A stretch of 64,000 nucleotides of DNA, from contig NZ_LIUT01000001.1 of the NCBI RefSeq assembly GCF_001277345.1, positions 3,004,119 through 3,068,118 on the forward strand, read 5' to 3'. This document shows positions 17,667-29,063 of this stretch, in pieces; within the stretch, counting starts at the first letter, position 1, and each line of letters begins with the position of its first letter. The stretch is from Paenibacillus solani (lineage in GTDB: Bacteria > Bacillota > Bacilli > Paenibacillales > Paenibacillaceae). The notes under the pieces were generated by a model. The model was not told the DNA's origin and made no database searches. It saw only the letters and a program-made list of their open reading frames with translations. The position numbers and the translations under genes are program-made.

Positions 17667-18614
17667 TTACAGCTTCAGTTTGTTGGTATTCATGACATAG
17701 AGATGTTTAAGCGGCATCGCTCCATTCCGGTATTTCCGGGCACCGGACTCGAACAGAACGTACAGATCATTACCGTGCATAGCGATCCCCTCCGACATAG
17801 GCGGCATGGTCAATGGTGCAGTCACCGCCTTACCAAATGCTCCCGTCGTATAGATATGCAGCTTGCTCACATTGTTACGACCGCAGGATTGGCTGTACAC
17901 GACGCGTGATGTTGTCACGACTGCTCCTTGTACACGATCAGGAGTGCTCCATGTGTAAGCAGCTTCCTGATTTGACGGCATGTCGTCATTTGATGTCAGT
18001 TTATAGCCGCGAAGCTTACCCTTAAGTCCCGGCGAGCATAGTTTGCCGCCATGATCCTGTCCATCCTTGTATTCACCTATCCATAGAACGCCATCTGAAT
18101 AAGTCGCGTAGGACGCTTTGTGGCCAAGAACATATTTTGACATCACAATGTTGCTGTAATCCTTCTGGCTGTTAATCGTACTCAGCGGTATTTTGTATAT
18201 ATCTTTACCTGAAGCAACCCATAAATGGCTTTTGCTGACCGCAAGGCCGCCGACATGTCCAGTATGCTTCATGCTTTCGCTCTCATATAAATAAAGTGTC
18301 TTGATACGCTTGTTGGTTATGCTGCTGGTAATGGAGATAACGCTGGCTTGATTGCTGTTCTTCTTATTGCCCCAATAGTGCGAAATAATAATCCAATTCT
18401 TGCTGGGAACGAGCGCCAGTCCTTGCGGAATCCATTCCTTGTTCTCTGAATAGCCTGGGATAGGGGCTCCCTTTGCGCTGATCTCAAAAAACTTCTTGTA
18501 TTTCGAGCTAGCTGCTTCAGCCTCCTCGGGATGAGTGAATCCGCTTAAACCGAGGACCATTGCTATGCTTAGAAGGATGCACACATATCGCTTTTTTCCA
18601 TAGAGTGTATTCAT
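17667..18614 (-). CDS. Secreted protein of unknown function, propeller-like
   Basis: A 315-residue protein with a clear Sec signal peptide (KKRYVCILLSIAMVLGLSGF, cleavage near AEAASS). The mature part has repeated strand-rich segments (WIPQGLALVP, VGGLAVSKSHLWVA, YATYSDGVLWIGEY, QGAVVTTSRVVYSQS, SEGIAMHGNDLYVLFESG) spaced like the blades of a beta-propeller. Cys pairs GGKLCSPG and YSQSCGRN may form a disulfide. No enzyme motif is visible. ATG at 18614 follows AGGAAAC. It resembles uncharacterised secreted proteins of bacilli; its function is unknown. Confidence 0.75.
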   Translation of the reverse strand: MNTLYGKKRYVCILLSIAMVLGLSGFTHPEEAEAASSKYKKFFEISAKGAPIPGYSENKEWIPQGLALVPSKNWIIISHYWGNKKNSNQASVISITSSITNKRIKTLYLYESESMKHTGHVGGLAVSKSHLWVASGKDIYKIPLSTINSQKDYSNIVMSKYVLGHKASYATYSDGVLWIGEYKDGQDHGGKLCSPGLKGKLRGYKLTSNDDMPSNQEAAYTWSTPDRVQGAVVTTSRVVYSQSCGRNNVSKLHIYTTGAFGKAVTAPLTMPPMSEGIAMHGNDLYVLFESGARKYRNGAMPLKHLYVMNTNKLKL

Positions 18615-18734
18615 TATGTTGTTTCCTTTCTTCTGTATACCATTCTTGATGATTCGTTGTACCTCGGGACACCTATTTCTTCCATGGCCGGCCTTATGGT
18701 AATATCAGTTCTATGAGAATGAACTACAGAGAGG

Positions 18735-19512
18735 ATGATTACGCATCGATTCCTATTTTGATCCGTGGTATCCTGAGGCTTTTGCCGCTTTCTCCCGTGA
18801 ACATTGGGCAGCCATTATCATACTTATCTCGCTTGGCCTGCTGATGTACTTGTTCAGGTCTGCCATTGCCTCCAAGCCTTTCCTGCAAAAAGCCGCGAAA
18901 TGGAGCCTGCTATCTGCGCTTTTGCTGCCTGAAGTCTCCCTTCACATATGGTATGTATCCATGGGCATATGGGACCCGGCCACTTCGCTTCCGCTCGAAT
19001 TGTGCAGTCTCACCCTGTTTCTCTCCATAGCCATCCTGCTTACGGATGAACGCCGGTTATATCCGCTTGTTTATTTCGCTGGCATCGGCGGAGCGATGCA
19101 GGCTATACTTACACCCGACCTGGGGTACCCTTTCCCCCATTTTCGTTTCTTTCATTTTTTTATCGTCCATATCGCCATCATCTTAACAGCTCTATACATG
19201 ACATGGGTTCGGGGTTACCGCCCAAGATGGGCATCCATTGCCTGGACGATGGTTTTCCTGAATGTATCTGCCTTGCTTGTCGGTCTGATCAACCTTGCTG
19301 TCGGATCTAATTATATGTTTCTGATGCGCAAGCCAGAGAATGCTTCGCTTCTGGATCTATTAGGACCTCATCCTGTATACATATTCGTCGAAGAACTCAT
19401 CGCACTTGGGCTGTTTACACTCATGTATCTCGTGTTTTTTGCCCTTCCAGATCGAGTGAAACGCCGTTTTCCTAATAAAAAGGAGCCTGCTTCCTTATCT
19501 CCCGGGGGCTAA
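18735..19512 (+). CDS. YwaF/TIGR02206-type membrane protein, start disturbed by a frameshift
   Basis: An integral membrane protein with about seven TM segments. The family-like features are the N-terminal FDPWYPEAFAAFSREHW, PLELCSL in the third helix, HFFIVH and NYMFLMRKPENASLLDLLGPHPVY near the end. The uninterrupted reading frame from ATG 18844 lacks the conserved first 35 residues, which are encoded upstream in the same frame but without a start codon. ATG 18735, with AGAGAGG just before it, lies in another frame; removal of one C at 18752-18753 would join the two as MITHRFYFDPWY. The function is unknown; families of this type are small water- or ion-related membrane proteins without assigned role. 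Confidence 0.7.
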
Positions 19513-19524
19513 TAAAGAAGCAGT

Positions 19525-19591
19525 CAAACATAAAGCGTATGGAGTGCTGACACCCTTATTACAGGCGTTTTCAATCCATACGCTTTATTTG
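19525..19591. terminator. Bidirectional terminator-like long hairpin
   Basis: ATAAAGCGTATGGA (19530-19543) pairs perfectly with TCCATACGCTTTAT (19575-19588); CAAA/TTTG extends it past a bulge. The loop is 31 bases. It sits between two convergent genes. Confidence 0.7.
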
Positions 19592-19605
19592 TCGGAAGAT
19601 AACTT

Positions 19606-20598
19606 TTAATTTTTAAGATACAGCCGGGAACATGCTTCCCATATTTCGCCCGGTCCCAAACCGAACAGACCGATTTCCTCAGCCGGCAGATCCATATTCG
19701 GCGCATTAACTACGTTAATTTGCGGCTCGGGACAGAAGAATTTACGAGAAGCCCCGCTATTCCACACCATCCACTCTTTATATGAATTGCCGACATCGTA
19801 TACGAATGTTTTGCCAAGCTTGGTATCCGTCAATTCCATTCGATTCCGGCCATTTTGGGGAACCGCTGTGTAATGATTGTCCAAGGAATCAAAGTACGGG
19901 TTCACTCCGCTGGTGCGAAGCAGTTCCTCCTCCGGCGTCAGAGGCTGGAACTTCCCAGTAGGCAGCATCCGGTCATTCATTTGCCACCGCTCGCCCAGGG
20001 TGATTCTGACGACACAATCATCCGCCGTACTATCAGGAGCAAACGGAGCATTGATCGCTGTATGAAAAGCAAGTAAGCACGGCATGCTGCTGGTTCCCTG
20101 GTTCCGTATCAATACATGCTGGGCCAACCCATCCTGATTTAGCGTATAACGAAGCCGAAACGTAAACCGGTGCGGAAGCATGGCGTATACCGGATGATGC
20201 TCATCAATCGTCACGGAGACTTCGACATAGCTTTCACTCTTGCTGCTGCCAAAGCCCTCAACCTTCCATGGGATGGTATGTAAAAAGCCATGGAGGTGAT
20301 TGCCTGTTTCCTTTTCGTTTATCGGAAATTGATACACTTGTCCGTTCCATGGAAATTTGCCATCCTCATATCGATTCGGTGGGAACAGGACAGGCATACC
20401 GTGAACACCAGGATTGGATTTAAAGGATTCCATTTCGCCTGCTTCAGGTTCACGCAGGAACCAGTAACCCTGCTCATTATCTCTGAAGGCAATAAGATTC
20501 CCACCGATTTCAGGTAAGATTGCAGCTTCATAAGAGCCGTGCTGGAGCCAAACTGCTTTCTCTCCATGATATGATCCTTCATACGCTTTATGGTTCAT
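19606..20598 (-). CDS. Aldose 1-epimerase family protein
   Basis: A 330-residue galactose-mutarotase-type beta-sandwich that interconverts sugar anomers in the cytoplasm. Typical segments are FPPNRYEDGKFPWNG, the catalytic His in HLHGFLHTIPW, the second His in LLAFHTAINAPF, and the C-terminal acid in FFCPEPQINVVNAPN. ATG at 20598 follows AGGAGAG. It lies downstream of glpD in the same orientation with a 125-base gap and no clear terminator, so read-through from glpD is possible. Confidence 0.88.
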   Translation of the reverse strand: MNHKAYEGSYHGEKAVWLQHGSYEAAILPEIGGNLIAFRDNEQGYWFLREPEAGEMESFKSNPGVHGMPVLFPPNRYEDGKFPWNGQVYQFPINEKETGNHLHGFLHTIPWKVEGFGSSKSESYVEVSVTIDEHHPVYAMLPHRFTFRLRYTLNQDGLAQHVLIRNQGTSSMPCLLAFHTAINAPFAPDSTADDCVVRITLGERWQMNDRMLPTGKFQPLTPEEELLRTSGVNPYFDSLDNHYTAVPQNGRNRMELTDTKLGKTFVYDVGNSYKEWMVWNSGASRKFFCPEPQINVVNAPNMDLPAEEIGLFGLGPGEIWEACSRLYLKN

Positions 20599-20723
20599 CG
20601 GGTCATCTCTCCTCTCAAGTGTGAACGTATATAGATTATCATACCACTGCCCTTACTTCTATAATTCGGGGGCGGATGGCATCTCCTCTCTCGCCCCTGC
20701 TGCCGTTTTGGGTAAAAGATATT

Positions 20724-22454
20724 CTACGATGATAATTTCTTATCGGAATATGATTTCGAGACGGAAGGCGCTGCTGAAGGTTCATGCGCTGCCGGCTGTG
20801 TTGCGGAAGATAACTCCTCATCCAACTCTTGCGTGTACTCGGCCTTCTGCACGTCGCTCCAGCTCAATTCGGCAGCCATATAATCGATCACAGGCTGCTT
20901 CCACTTTCTCGTCCATTCGATGTCAAACAGCAGTGAACCTGTTCGGCGGATAAAGAAATCCACCGGTTTCGAAGCCATCTCTTGCTCAATCGCATACATC
21001 AAGGGAACCAGGACCGCTACGGGAAGAGCAGAAGCTTCCGCTTGATTGGAACCTTCCTTCGCCATACGGAACAATACCGATACATTTGAACCATACATTC
21101 GGGCCCACTGCTCAGCGAGTTTACGATCAACTCCCTGCGCTGCCCCGGTCTCGGTTTGCTGGCGCACGAAATCAGGGAATTTGCTGGAACCTCCCACATG
21201 ACCTCCGGAGATAGGAAGGGTTTTCGTTAAGCCCGGGCCATATGCTTTTCCGCCGCCCTCCTGAACTCGTTTGGCAACAAGGTCGACAACCGTATCAGCC
21301 ATCTTGCGGTAACCAGTCAGCTTGCCGCCAGCTATGGTGATCAGACCGGACGGAGACTCCCAGATTTCATCTTTGCGTGATATTTCGGATGGGCTCTTGC
21401 CCTCCTCCAGAATTAGCGGACGAACGCCAGCCCAGCCTGATTCCACATCAGCAGCAGTGATTTTTACGCCGGGAAACATATAGTGAATAGCCTCCAATAT
21501 ATAATCCCGATCTTCTACCGTGATGATGGGATGAGTCGGATCAGCCTTGTATACCGTATCAGTCGTACCTACATAGGCTTTCCCGTCGCGTGGGATAGCG
21601 AAGACCATTCGGCCATCTGGAGTGTCGAAGTACACCGCTTGACGGAGCGGGAATTTGGATTGGTCAATGACCAGGTGGACTCCTTTGGTCAACTGGAGCA
21701 TTTTCCCCTTCTTGGACTTATCCATTTCACGAACCTGGTCCACCCAAGGACCTGCGGCATTTACGATTTTGGTTCCGGATACGTTCTTTACTGTTCCATC
21801 CAGCATATCTCTAACTGTGATTCCCGTAACCCGTCCATTCGCATCATAGTTCAGAGATTCTGCCTTGGCATAGTTGAACAGCACCGCTCCCCGTGCTGCT
21901 GCTTCCTTCATAACTTCCAGCGTCAGCCTAGCATCATCTGTCCGATATTCGACATAGTAGCCGCCGCCCTTCAACCCATCCTGCTTCAGAAGTGGCTCCC
22001 GCTTCAGCGTCTCGGAAGCAGATAACATGGAGCGTCGCTCTCCCCGCTTCACACCTGCCAGAAAGTCATATACCCGAAGACCGATGGACGTACTGAATTT
22101 CCCGAAAGTGCCTCCCCGATGGATCGGCAGCAGCATCCACTCAGGTGTGGTCACATGCGGCCCGTTCTCATATACAACCGCCCGCTCCTTGCCAACTTCA
22201 GCTACCATGCCAACTTCAAATTGCTTCAGATAGCGCAGTCCTCCATGCACTAGCTTGGTCGAGCGGCTGCTCGTACCTGCGGCAAAATCCTGCATCTCCA
22301 CTAATAACACCGACATTCCGCGTGTTACCGCATCCAGCGCAATTCCCGCCCCAGTGATCCCCCCGCCAATGATGATCAGCTCGTAGTGGTTCTTGGCAAT
22401 CCCCTGAAACCGAGCCTTGCGATCCTTGCTAGAAAATGACTGTACCTGCTTCAC
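20724..22454 (-). CDS. glpD: Aerobic glycerol-3-phosphate dehydrogenase
   Basis: A 576-residue FAD-dependent, membrane-associated enzyme that oxidises glycerol-3-phosphate to dihydroxyacetone phosphate and passes electrons to menaquinone. It has an N-terminal FAD-binding [13 protein letters not shown] (about 30-42), the DAO-family signatures [17 protein letters not shown] and [13 protein letters not shown], and a C-terminal helical cap domain. The start is GTG at 22454 with GGGAGG upstream. It follows glpK, with its own promoter and a leader hairpin between them. Confidence 0.95.
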   Translation of the reverse strand: MKQVQSFSSKDRKARFQGIAKNHYELIIIGGGITGAGIALDAVTRGMSVLLVEMQDFAAGTSSRSTKLVHGGLRYLKQFEVGMVAEVGKERAVVYENGPHVTTPEWMLLPIHRGGTFGKFSTSIGLRVYDFLAGVKRGERRSMLSASETLKREPLLKQDGLKGGGYYVEYRTDDARLTLEVMKEAAARGAVLFNYAKAESLNYDANGRVTGITVRDMLDGTVKNVSGTKIVNAAGPWVDQVREMDKSKKGKMLQLTKGVHLVIDQSKFPLRQAVYFDTPDGRMVFAIPRDGKAYVGTTDTVYKADPTHPIITVEDRDYILEAIHYMFPGVKITAADVESGWAGVRPLILEEGKSPSEISRKDEIWESPSGLITIAGGKLTGYRKMADTVVDLVAKRVQEGGGKAYGPGLTKTLPISGGHVGGSSKFPDFVRQQTETGAAQGVDRKLAEQWARMYGSNVSVLFRMAKEGSNQAEASALPVAVLVPLMYAIEQEMASKPVDFFIRRTGSLLFDIEWTRKWKQPVIDYMAAELSWSDVQKAEYTQELDEELSSATQPAAHEPSAAPSVSKSYSDKKLSS

Positions 22455-22525
22455 AACAAATCCCTCCCAGTATGCTTTACCCTGTATAGCCTATCGTTAC
22501 TCTTGAATGAAAAATGACAGCACAA

Positions 22526-22592
22526 AGAGACCACAAAGCACGCAGTATGAAACCTCATTTCCTGAGGTCAATTTTCGCGCCTAGTGGTCTCT
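22526..22592 (-). promoter_or_regulatory. glpD leader hairpin, candidate GlpP target
   Basis: AGAGACCAC (22526-22534) pairs with GTGGTCTCT (22584-22592), enclosing a second hairpin CCTCA/TGAGG. On the minus strand a T-rich stretch follows, so it looks like an attenuator in the 165-base leader of glpD. In B. subtilis glpD expression is set by GlpP-dependent antitermination in such a leader. The identity with a GlpP target is by analogy. Confidence 0.55.
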
Positions 22593-22625
22593 CCAAGTCT
22601 CCAGACATATATTCACTTGTGATTC

Positions 22626-24134
<1,509 letters not shown>

Positions 24135-24168
24135 TCATCTCTCCCCTTTTCGCTTAAGCACTGAAACA

Positions 24169-24198
24169 AAGATAACTTGCAGATGGAAACGTTGTCAA
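24169..24198 (-). promoter_or_regulatory. glpK promoter with overlapping cre site
   Basis: TTGACA (24198-24193, minus strand), 18 bases, and TATCTT (24174-24169). The 15 bases 24183-24197 match WTGNAANCGNWNNCW at every position and cover the -35 box, a placement expected to give CcpA repression. Confidence 0.7.
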
Positions 24199-24203
24199 AT
24201 CCA

Positions 24204-25421
24204 TTATTCTGTTAAGGAGAAGCCAAACAGGTCCTGCAGCAAAATCGAAGCAGCGCCGATGAGTTTATCTTCTTCGCCAAGAGACGCCAAGCCGAATAAC
24301 AAGTCATCCTTGAGAATCGGCATCGCGTGCCGATCGATATAGACACGGATCATATCCAGCAATTCCGGATTGCCATGAGCCATGTCCCCGCCCAGAATCA
24401 AGGCTTGAGGATTAAACATATTGATTAGATTAACGATCGCTGCTCCCAGATGCTCTGCCACTTCTTCATTTAAATCGTTAGCTAGCTTGTCTCCTCTGTG
24501 CAGCGCCTCTTTAAACACAGACGGTACAATCTTATTGTAATCTCCTCCGCTCAATTCTTGGATCAGCGTAGGCCGCCCCGTTGCTATAGCTGTAATAATC
24601 CGGGAATAAATAGCTAACCAGCTGATGTAACTATCCAGACAGCCAACATTACCGCACTCGCATCGAAGACCGCTGCGGTCCACGCTTGTGTGTCCGAATT
24701 CACCAGCGCCGCCATGCATGCCATGCAAGAGGTGGTCATGAATTAAAATGCCGGAACCAAGCCCATCGCCAATTGAAATATAGATCAGGTTGGGGTAGGC
24801 ATAATCTCCAAAACGCCGCTCAGCCAGAACAATCGAATTCATATCGTTCTCAACCCAGGTTTGTATCCCGTATCGTTCCTCAAATATCCGTTTTAGTGGA
24901 ACATTAACCATGCGGAGTTTTGTATTATAGTGCACGATACCCTCACTGCTGCTAACAATGCCAGGCACCGTAATGGAAATCCCGACACAGCGTTCCGCAC
25001 CTTCTGTTTCTTGCCCAGCTATGAAATCATCCATCAGATGTAACAGACGTTCGATCACCGCTTCTCCCTGTAAACCGGCGATCTTGTGCGTTTCCCGCTT
25101 CAGAACCTTGGCCTCCAGGTTCATCCGAGCCAGGGTCATAACGGAATTCGTTATTGCGACGGCAAATAAATAATGGTTATCCGGATTGAATCTAAGCAGA
25201 ATGGGCTTTCTTCCCCCGCTGGAGGAACCCGTTCCCATCTCGGAGACGTAGCCTTCCCGGATAAGCTCCTGAACGGCTGACGCAACCGTTGAAGGACTCA
25301 GACTGTTTTTTTTGGCTAAATCGATCCTGGATATTGGACCCTCCGTGCGGATCTTGTTCAGGATCTTGGAGCGGTTTAGTGCCTGGATCAGCTTATAGTC
25401 GCCTTTTTTCATATTGTTCAA
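24204..25421 (-). CDS. ROK family transcriptional regulator (XylR/NagC-type)
   Basis: A 405-residue repressor. The N-terminal winged helix-turn-helix reads ALNRSKILNKIRTEGPISRIDLAKK-SLSPSTVASAVQEL; the ROK body follows, with GDGLGSGILI as the sugar-kinase-like phosphate loop and CECGNVGCLDSY as the zinc site. The start is TTG 25421 with AAAGG ten bases upstream; ATG 25412 is the alternative. It is divergent from the sugar ABC operon, so it probably senses that sugar or its phosphate and represses the operon. Its stop is six bases from the glpK cre site. Confidence 0.88.
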   Translation of the reverse strand: MNNMKKGDYKLIQALNRSKILNKIRTEGPISRIDLAKKNSLSPSTVASAVQELIREGYVSEMGTGSSSGGRKPILLRFNPDNHYLFAVAITNSVMTLARMNLEAKVLKRETHKIAGLQGEAVIERLLHLMDDFIAGQETEGAERCVGISITVPGIVSSSEGIVHYNTKLRMVNVPLKRIFEERYGIQTWVENDMNSIVLAERRFGDYAYPNLIYISIGDGLGSGILIHDHLLHGMHGGAGEFGHTSVDRSGLRCECGNVGCLDSYISWLAIYSRIITAIATGRPTLIQELSGGDYNKIVPSVFKEALHRGDKLANDLNEEVAEHLGAAIVNLINMFNPQALILGGDMAHGNPELLDMIRVYIDRHAMPILKDDLLFGLASLGEEDKLIGAASILLQDLFGFSLTE

Positions 25422-25605
25422 GCAAGCTCAACCTTTCTATGAATTCTTCTATTTCGGGCTACGTTCGGTATCGGTCAATTAAGGTTAGCTACACTATAAC
25501 ATTTTCCAAGATGGGTTATAAACTTATTCCAGTAACGAAAATAATATACCATAACCAATCTGAAAGTTGACGCATTTTATTGTGAAAAAAATCATTTATA
25601 CAAAA

Positions 25606-25620
25606 ATGTAAACGCTATCT
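25606..25620 (+). promoter_or_regulatory. cre site upstream of the sugar ABC promoter
   Basis: All 15 bases match WTGNAANCGNWNNCW. The site ends on the first base of the -35 box, so CcpA bound here would block RNA polymerase. Confidence 0.75.
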
Positions 25621-25648
25621 TGTAAAATATGCGAGGTAATTATATAAT
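25620..25648 (+). promoter_or_regulatory. Sigma-A promoter of the sugar ABC operon
   Basis: TTGTAA (25620-25625), a 17-base spacer and TATAAT (25643-25648). Confidence 0.75.
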
Positions 25649-25840
25649 CTTTCCCAACAGAGACCAAGATTCTTTGCCAAAGGGGCTGCTTTTGCCCCAA
25701 ACTTATTTTGGTCGTTGGAGAAACTAAACTGCAAAATCATACACAAAGGGGGCATCTCGTCACAAGAGGCATTCCTACGTACTTGCCTAACCATCACCAT
25801 CGCATGCTCAACAATCATATGAATTCAAGGAGGAAATTTG

Positions 25841-27103
25841 ATGAAAAGAAGAATGTCTGTCCTTATTTCGGTTCTCTTCATGTTCAGTTTGTTACTGACT
25901 GCTTGCGGAGGAGGCGATGCCTCTGGAGGAAATCAGGGCAAGAAGGTCATTAACGTTGCTCTCTGGGACGAAAATGTGCGGGATACGCTGGACAAATCCA
26001 TCAAAATTTTCAATGAGAAGCATCCTGATGTTCAAGTGAAAGTCACCTACACTCCATGGGCCGATTATTGGACTAAGCTGAAGACCAGCCTGGCGGGCAA
26101 TAGTGGTCCTGATGTGTATTGGATGAACGGGCCTAACTTTCATTCCTATGCTTCCTCGGGTCTGATCAAGGATCTGTCTCCTCTTATCGAACAAAGCGGG
26201 CTGGACACCTCGGTTTACAATGAAGCCCTCGTCGATATGTATACCTATCAGGGAAAGCTTCATGGGCTTCCATACTTCCAGGATTCCATCGCGCTCTTCT
26301 ATAACAAAGAATTATTTGACAAAGCAGGAGTTTCTTATCCTGACAACACCTGGACCTGGGAGACCGTAGAGGAGAATGCAGCCAAGCTGACGGATAAGTC
26401 CAGCGGCATATACGGCTTCATAGCACCCATCGACAGCCAAATCGGTTATTACAACTTTATTGCCCAAGCAGGCGGATATGTTATTTCCGATGATAAAAAA
26501 TCCTCCGGGTTTGATTCGCCCGAAACTTTGTCAGCCTTTAAGTGGGAGCAGGGCTTGATGGAAAAAGGCTACTCCCCAAGTGCGCAGCAGCAGCTGGAGA
26601 CTAAACCACGTCAATTGTTCGGCTCCGGCAAGGCCGCCATGTTACCGGGAATTTCGGTGAACTCCCCCGAATTGTTTGAGCTCCTCGGCGATAAACTCGC
26701 TGTTGCCGAGCTTCCTGCCGGCAAGAAAAAAGCATCCATTGTGCATGGACTCAGCTGGGCTATCAACGGCAAGACAAAGGTTGAGCAGGAATCCTGGGAT
26801 TTGATTCAGATCCTTTCCGGCAAGGAAGGACAAGAGCTGCTCGCTGAATCAGGCTTCTCGATGCCTGCGTACAAAGGAACAGAGAGCGGCTGGCTGGACT
26901 CCATTCCATCCCTTGACCTGCAGGTGTTTGTGGACAGCCTGGAATTTGCCGTACCTTATCCTGTATCCCAAAAAACCGCCGAGTGGCAGGATGCAGAAGT
27001 GAAGGAAATCCAGGCGGCATTCCTTGGCAAGAAAACGTTTGAAGAGGCACTCAAAAATGCTGGCGAACAGATGAATGCCATTCTGGCAACAGAAACCAAG
27101 TGA
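25841..27103 (+). CDS. Sugar ABC transporter substrate-binding lipoprotein
   Basis: A 420-residue extracellular solute-binding protein of family 1. The signal peptide MKRRMSVLISVLFMFSLL ends in the lipobox LTAC, then GGG linker. Mature segments such as YTPWADYWTKLKTSLAGNSGPDVYWM, LPYFQDSIALFYNKELFDKAG and the Trp-rich NTWTWE are typical of CUT1 sugar binders. ATG 25841 has AAGGAGG seven bases upstream; a TTG one codon before is less likely. It leads an operon with two permeases and three dehydrogenases. No ATPase is present, as is usual when a shared MsmX-type ATPase serves several importers. Confidence 0.92.
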   Translation: MKRRMSVLISVLFMFSLLLTACGGGDASGGNQGKKVINVALWDENVRDTLDKSIKIFNEKHPDVQVKVTYTPWADYWTKLKTSLAGNSGPDVYWMNGPNFHSYASSGLIKDLSPLIEQSGLDTSVYNEALVDMYTYQGKLHGLPYFQDSIALFYNKELFDKAGVSYPDNTWTWETVEENAAKLTDKSSGIYGFIAPIDSQIGYYNFIAQAGGYVISDDKKSSGFDSPETLSAFKWEQGLMEKGYSPSAQQQLETKPRQLFGSGKAAMLPGISVNSPELFELLGDKLAVAELPAGKKKASIVHGLSWAINGKTKVEQESWDLIQILSGKEGQELLAESGFSMPAYKGTESGWLDSIPSLDLQVFVDSLEFAVPYPVSQKTAEWQDAEVKEIQAAFLGKKTFEEALKNAGEQMNAILATETK

Positions 27104-27225
27104 CACTCAGCCGATCATTAGTGTGAACAATCATGAATGTTGAGTCAGCACTGTGGTCATTTAAATGGCTTACCTTTAATTGACCCAGAGCTGACTTGAA
27201 TCCTATCCAAAGGACGGTGTAGCCT

Positions 27226-28167
27226 GTGAGCTCGTACATCACTGTAAATGCAGATCCTCCTAAAGCGAAAACCAAGCGAAAGGTCGGAAAACTTGCTGTA
27301 CAAGAAGCGGTATGGGGCTTCATCTTCATTCTGCCTGTTGTTCTGGGCCTTGGCCTGTTCTATATGGCACCATCCGCGGCATCCCTGTTTCTGTCATTTA
27401 CTTCATGGGACGGCCTAAGCTCGCCCCAATTCATCGGTTTCGATAACTTCGCGAACCTAATGAAGGATGCGAAATTCACCGGTTCCATGCTGAATACAAT
27501 GCTGTATACAATCGGCACCGTGCCGTTATCCGTGTCTATTGCCACGCTGCTGGCCGTGCTTCTGAACCAGAAGATCAAAGGCATGGTTTTCTACCGTACC
27601 TTCTACTTTATACCTGTGATCACCATGCCAATCGCTGTCGGTATGGTTTGGAAATGGCTGTACAATTCCGAATTCGGATTAATCAATCATGTGCTGGGTG
27701 TCATGAACTTACCGCAGCCAAACTGGCTGTTTGATGAGCGATTCGCATTGCTGTCGATCGTTCTTGTCAGTGTCTGGAGCACCATCGGATATAATGCCGT
27801 CATTCTGTTATCCGGGCTTCAAGGCATCTCGGGCAGCTATTATGAAGCGGCTTCGCTTGATGGTGCAGGAAAAATGTATAAGTTCTTCCGAATTACACTG
27901 CCACTACTCACGCCAAGCTTGTTCTTTGTCTTGGTCATGTCCTTTATTAATTCGTTTCAGGTGTTTGACCTGATCTTCATCATGATGGATCAGCAAACCA
28001 CCATGCTGGAGTCCACCCGGACAGTGGTGTACAGCATCTGGGAAGACGGATTCAAGTATTTCAACATGGGCTACGCTTCTGCACAAGCCTTCATTCTGTT
28101 CATCGTTATTCTGATTATCACCATGGTTCAAATGTATATTCAGAAGCGCTGGGTCCACTACCAATAA
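27226..28167 (+). CDS. Sugar ABC transporter permease, MalF-type
   Basis: A 313-residue inner-membrane protein with six TM segments. The cytoplasmic EAA loop reads YYEAASLDGAGKMYKFFRITLPLLTPSLFF, the contact site for the ATPase. It starts with GTG 27226, with AAAGGACGG upstream. It lies 122 bases after the binding protein and 16 bases before the second permease. Confidence 0.92.
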   Translation: MSSYITVNADPPKAKTKRKVGKLAVQEAVWGFIFILPVVLGLGLFYMAPSAASLFLSFTSWDGLSSPQFIGFDNFANLMKDAKFTGSMLNTMLYTIGTVPLSVSIATLLAVLLNQKIKGMVFYRTFYFIPVITMPIAVGMVWKWLYNSEFGLINHVLGVMNLPQPNWLFDERFALLSIVLVSVWSTIGYNAVILLSGLQGISGSYYEAASLDGAGKMYKFFRITLPLLTPSLFFVLVMSFINSFQVFDLIFIMMDQQTTMLESTRTVVYSIWEDGFKYFNMGYASAQAFILFIVILIITMVQMYIQKRWVHYQ

Positions 28168-28183
28168 CAGGAGGTGTCAAGAC

Positions 28184-29020
28184 GTGAATACTTCAACCCA
28201 TTCAGGAAAAGCAGGTCGTCTGACAGTCCACATCCTGTTAGCTGTTGGTGCTCTGCTCATGATCATGCCGTTTCTGTGGATGATATCCACTTCTTTTAAA
28301 TCTTTTGCAGATTCCATGTCCGTGCCACCCAAGTGGCTCCCTATCGATTGGCATCCGGACAATTATCTTCGGGTCATCCAAACGATTGACTTCGGAACTT
28401 ATTACTTGAACACTACGTTGGTTACGCTCGGACGTACGGCGGGCCAGCTCATCCTGTGCTCACTAGCAGCCTATTCATTTGCCTGCTTGAGATTCCCTTT
28501 CAAAAACACGATCTTTCTCGCTCTGCTCGCCGTATTAATGGTGCCATCACAAGTTGTGATGATACCTAGCTTTGTCATCATGCGCGAATTCAATTGGCTG
28601 GATACGTTCTATGTACTTATCATACCTGGCATATTCAGTGCCTTCGGTACGTTCTTATTAAGACAGTTTTTTATGACACTGCCCAAGGACTTGGAGGAAG
28701 CTGCCAAGATCGACGGCTGCAGTTACTTCCGGATTTACTGGAATATTTATTTACCGCTGTCCAAGGCTGCGCTCGTCTCCTTGGCGATCTTCACCATTTT
28801 AGCTTCTTGGAACGATCTGCTGTGGCCGCTCATCATGACCAGCTCTGAGGAGATGCGCGTACTCTCGATCGGCATCTCCAGCTTCCAGGGACAGCATTCT
28901 ACAGATTATCCCCTGCTGATGGCAGGTGCACTAATGGCCACATTGCCGATCATCATTCTCTTCATCTTCCTTCAGCGCTATTTCATTGAAGGAATTGCCA
29001 TGAACGGAATAAAAGGTTGA
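28184..29020 (+). CDS. Sugar ABC transporter permease, MalG-type
   Basis: A 278-residue permease with six TM segments. The EAA loop reads LEEAAKIDGCSYFRIYWNIYLPLSKAALV. GTG at 28184 follows AGGAGGTGTC. It pairs with the MalF-type permease to form the channel of a CUT1 importer. Confidence 0.93.
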   Translation: MNTSTHSGKAGRLTVHILLAVGALLMIMPFLWMISTSFKSFADSMSVPPKWLPIDWHPDNYLRVIQTIDFGTYYLNTTLVTLGRTAGQLILCSLAAYSFACLRFPFKNTIFLALLAVLMVPSQVVMIPSFVIMREFNWLDTFYVLIIPGIFSAFGTFLLRQFFMTLPKDLEEAAKIDGCSYFRIYWNIYLPLSKAALVSLAIFTILASWNDLLWPLIMTSSEEMRVLSIGISSFQGQHSTDYPLLMAGALMATLPIIILFIFLQRYFIEGIAMNGIKG

Positions 29021-29063
29021 GCATCAAAAAAAGTGAAACACGAGATAAAAGGAGTGTACAGAC

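Larger units (their letters stand above)
25422..25840. other. Intergenic regulatory region between ROK and sugar ABC genes
   Basis: A 419-base stretch with the ABC promoter, a cre site and a long 5' leader of about 185 bases. Apart from those I see no gene. The leader has no recognisable riboswitch. Confidence 0.6.
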
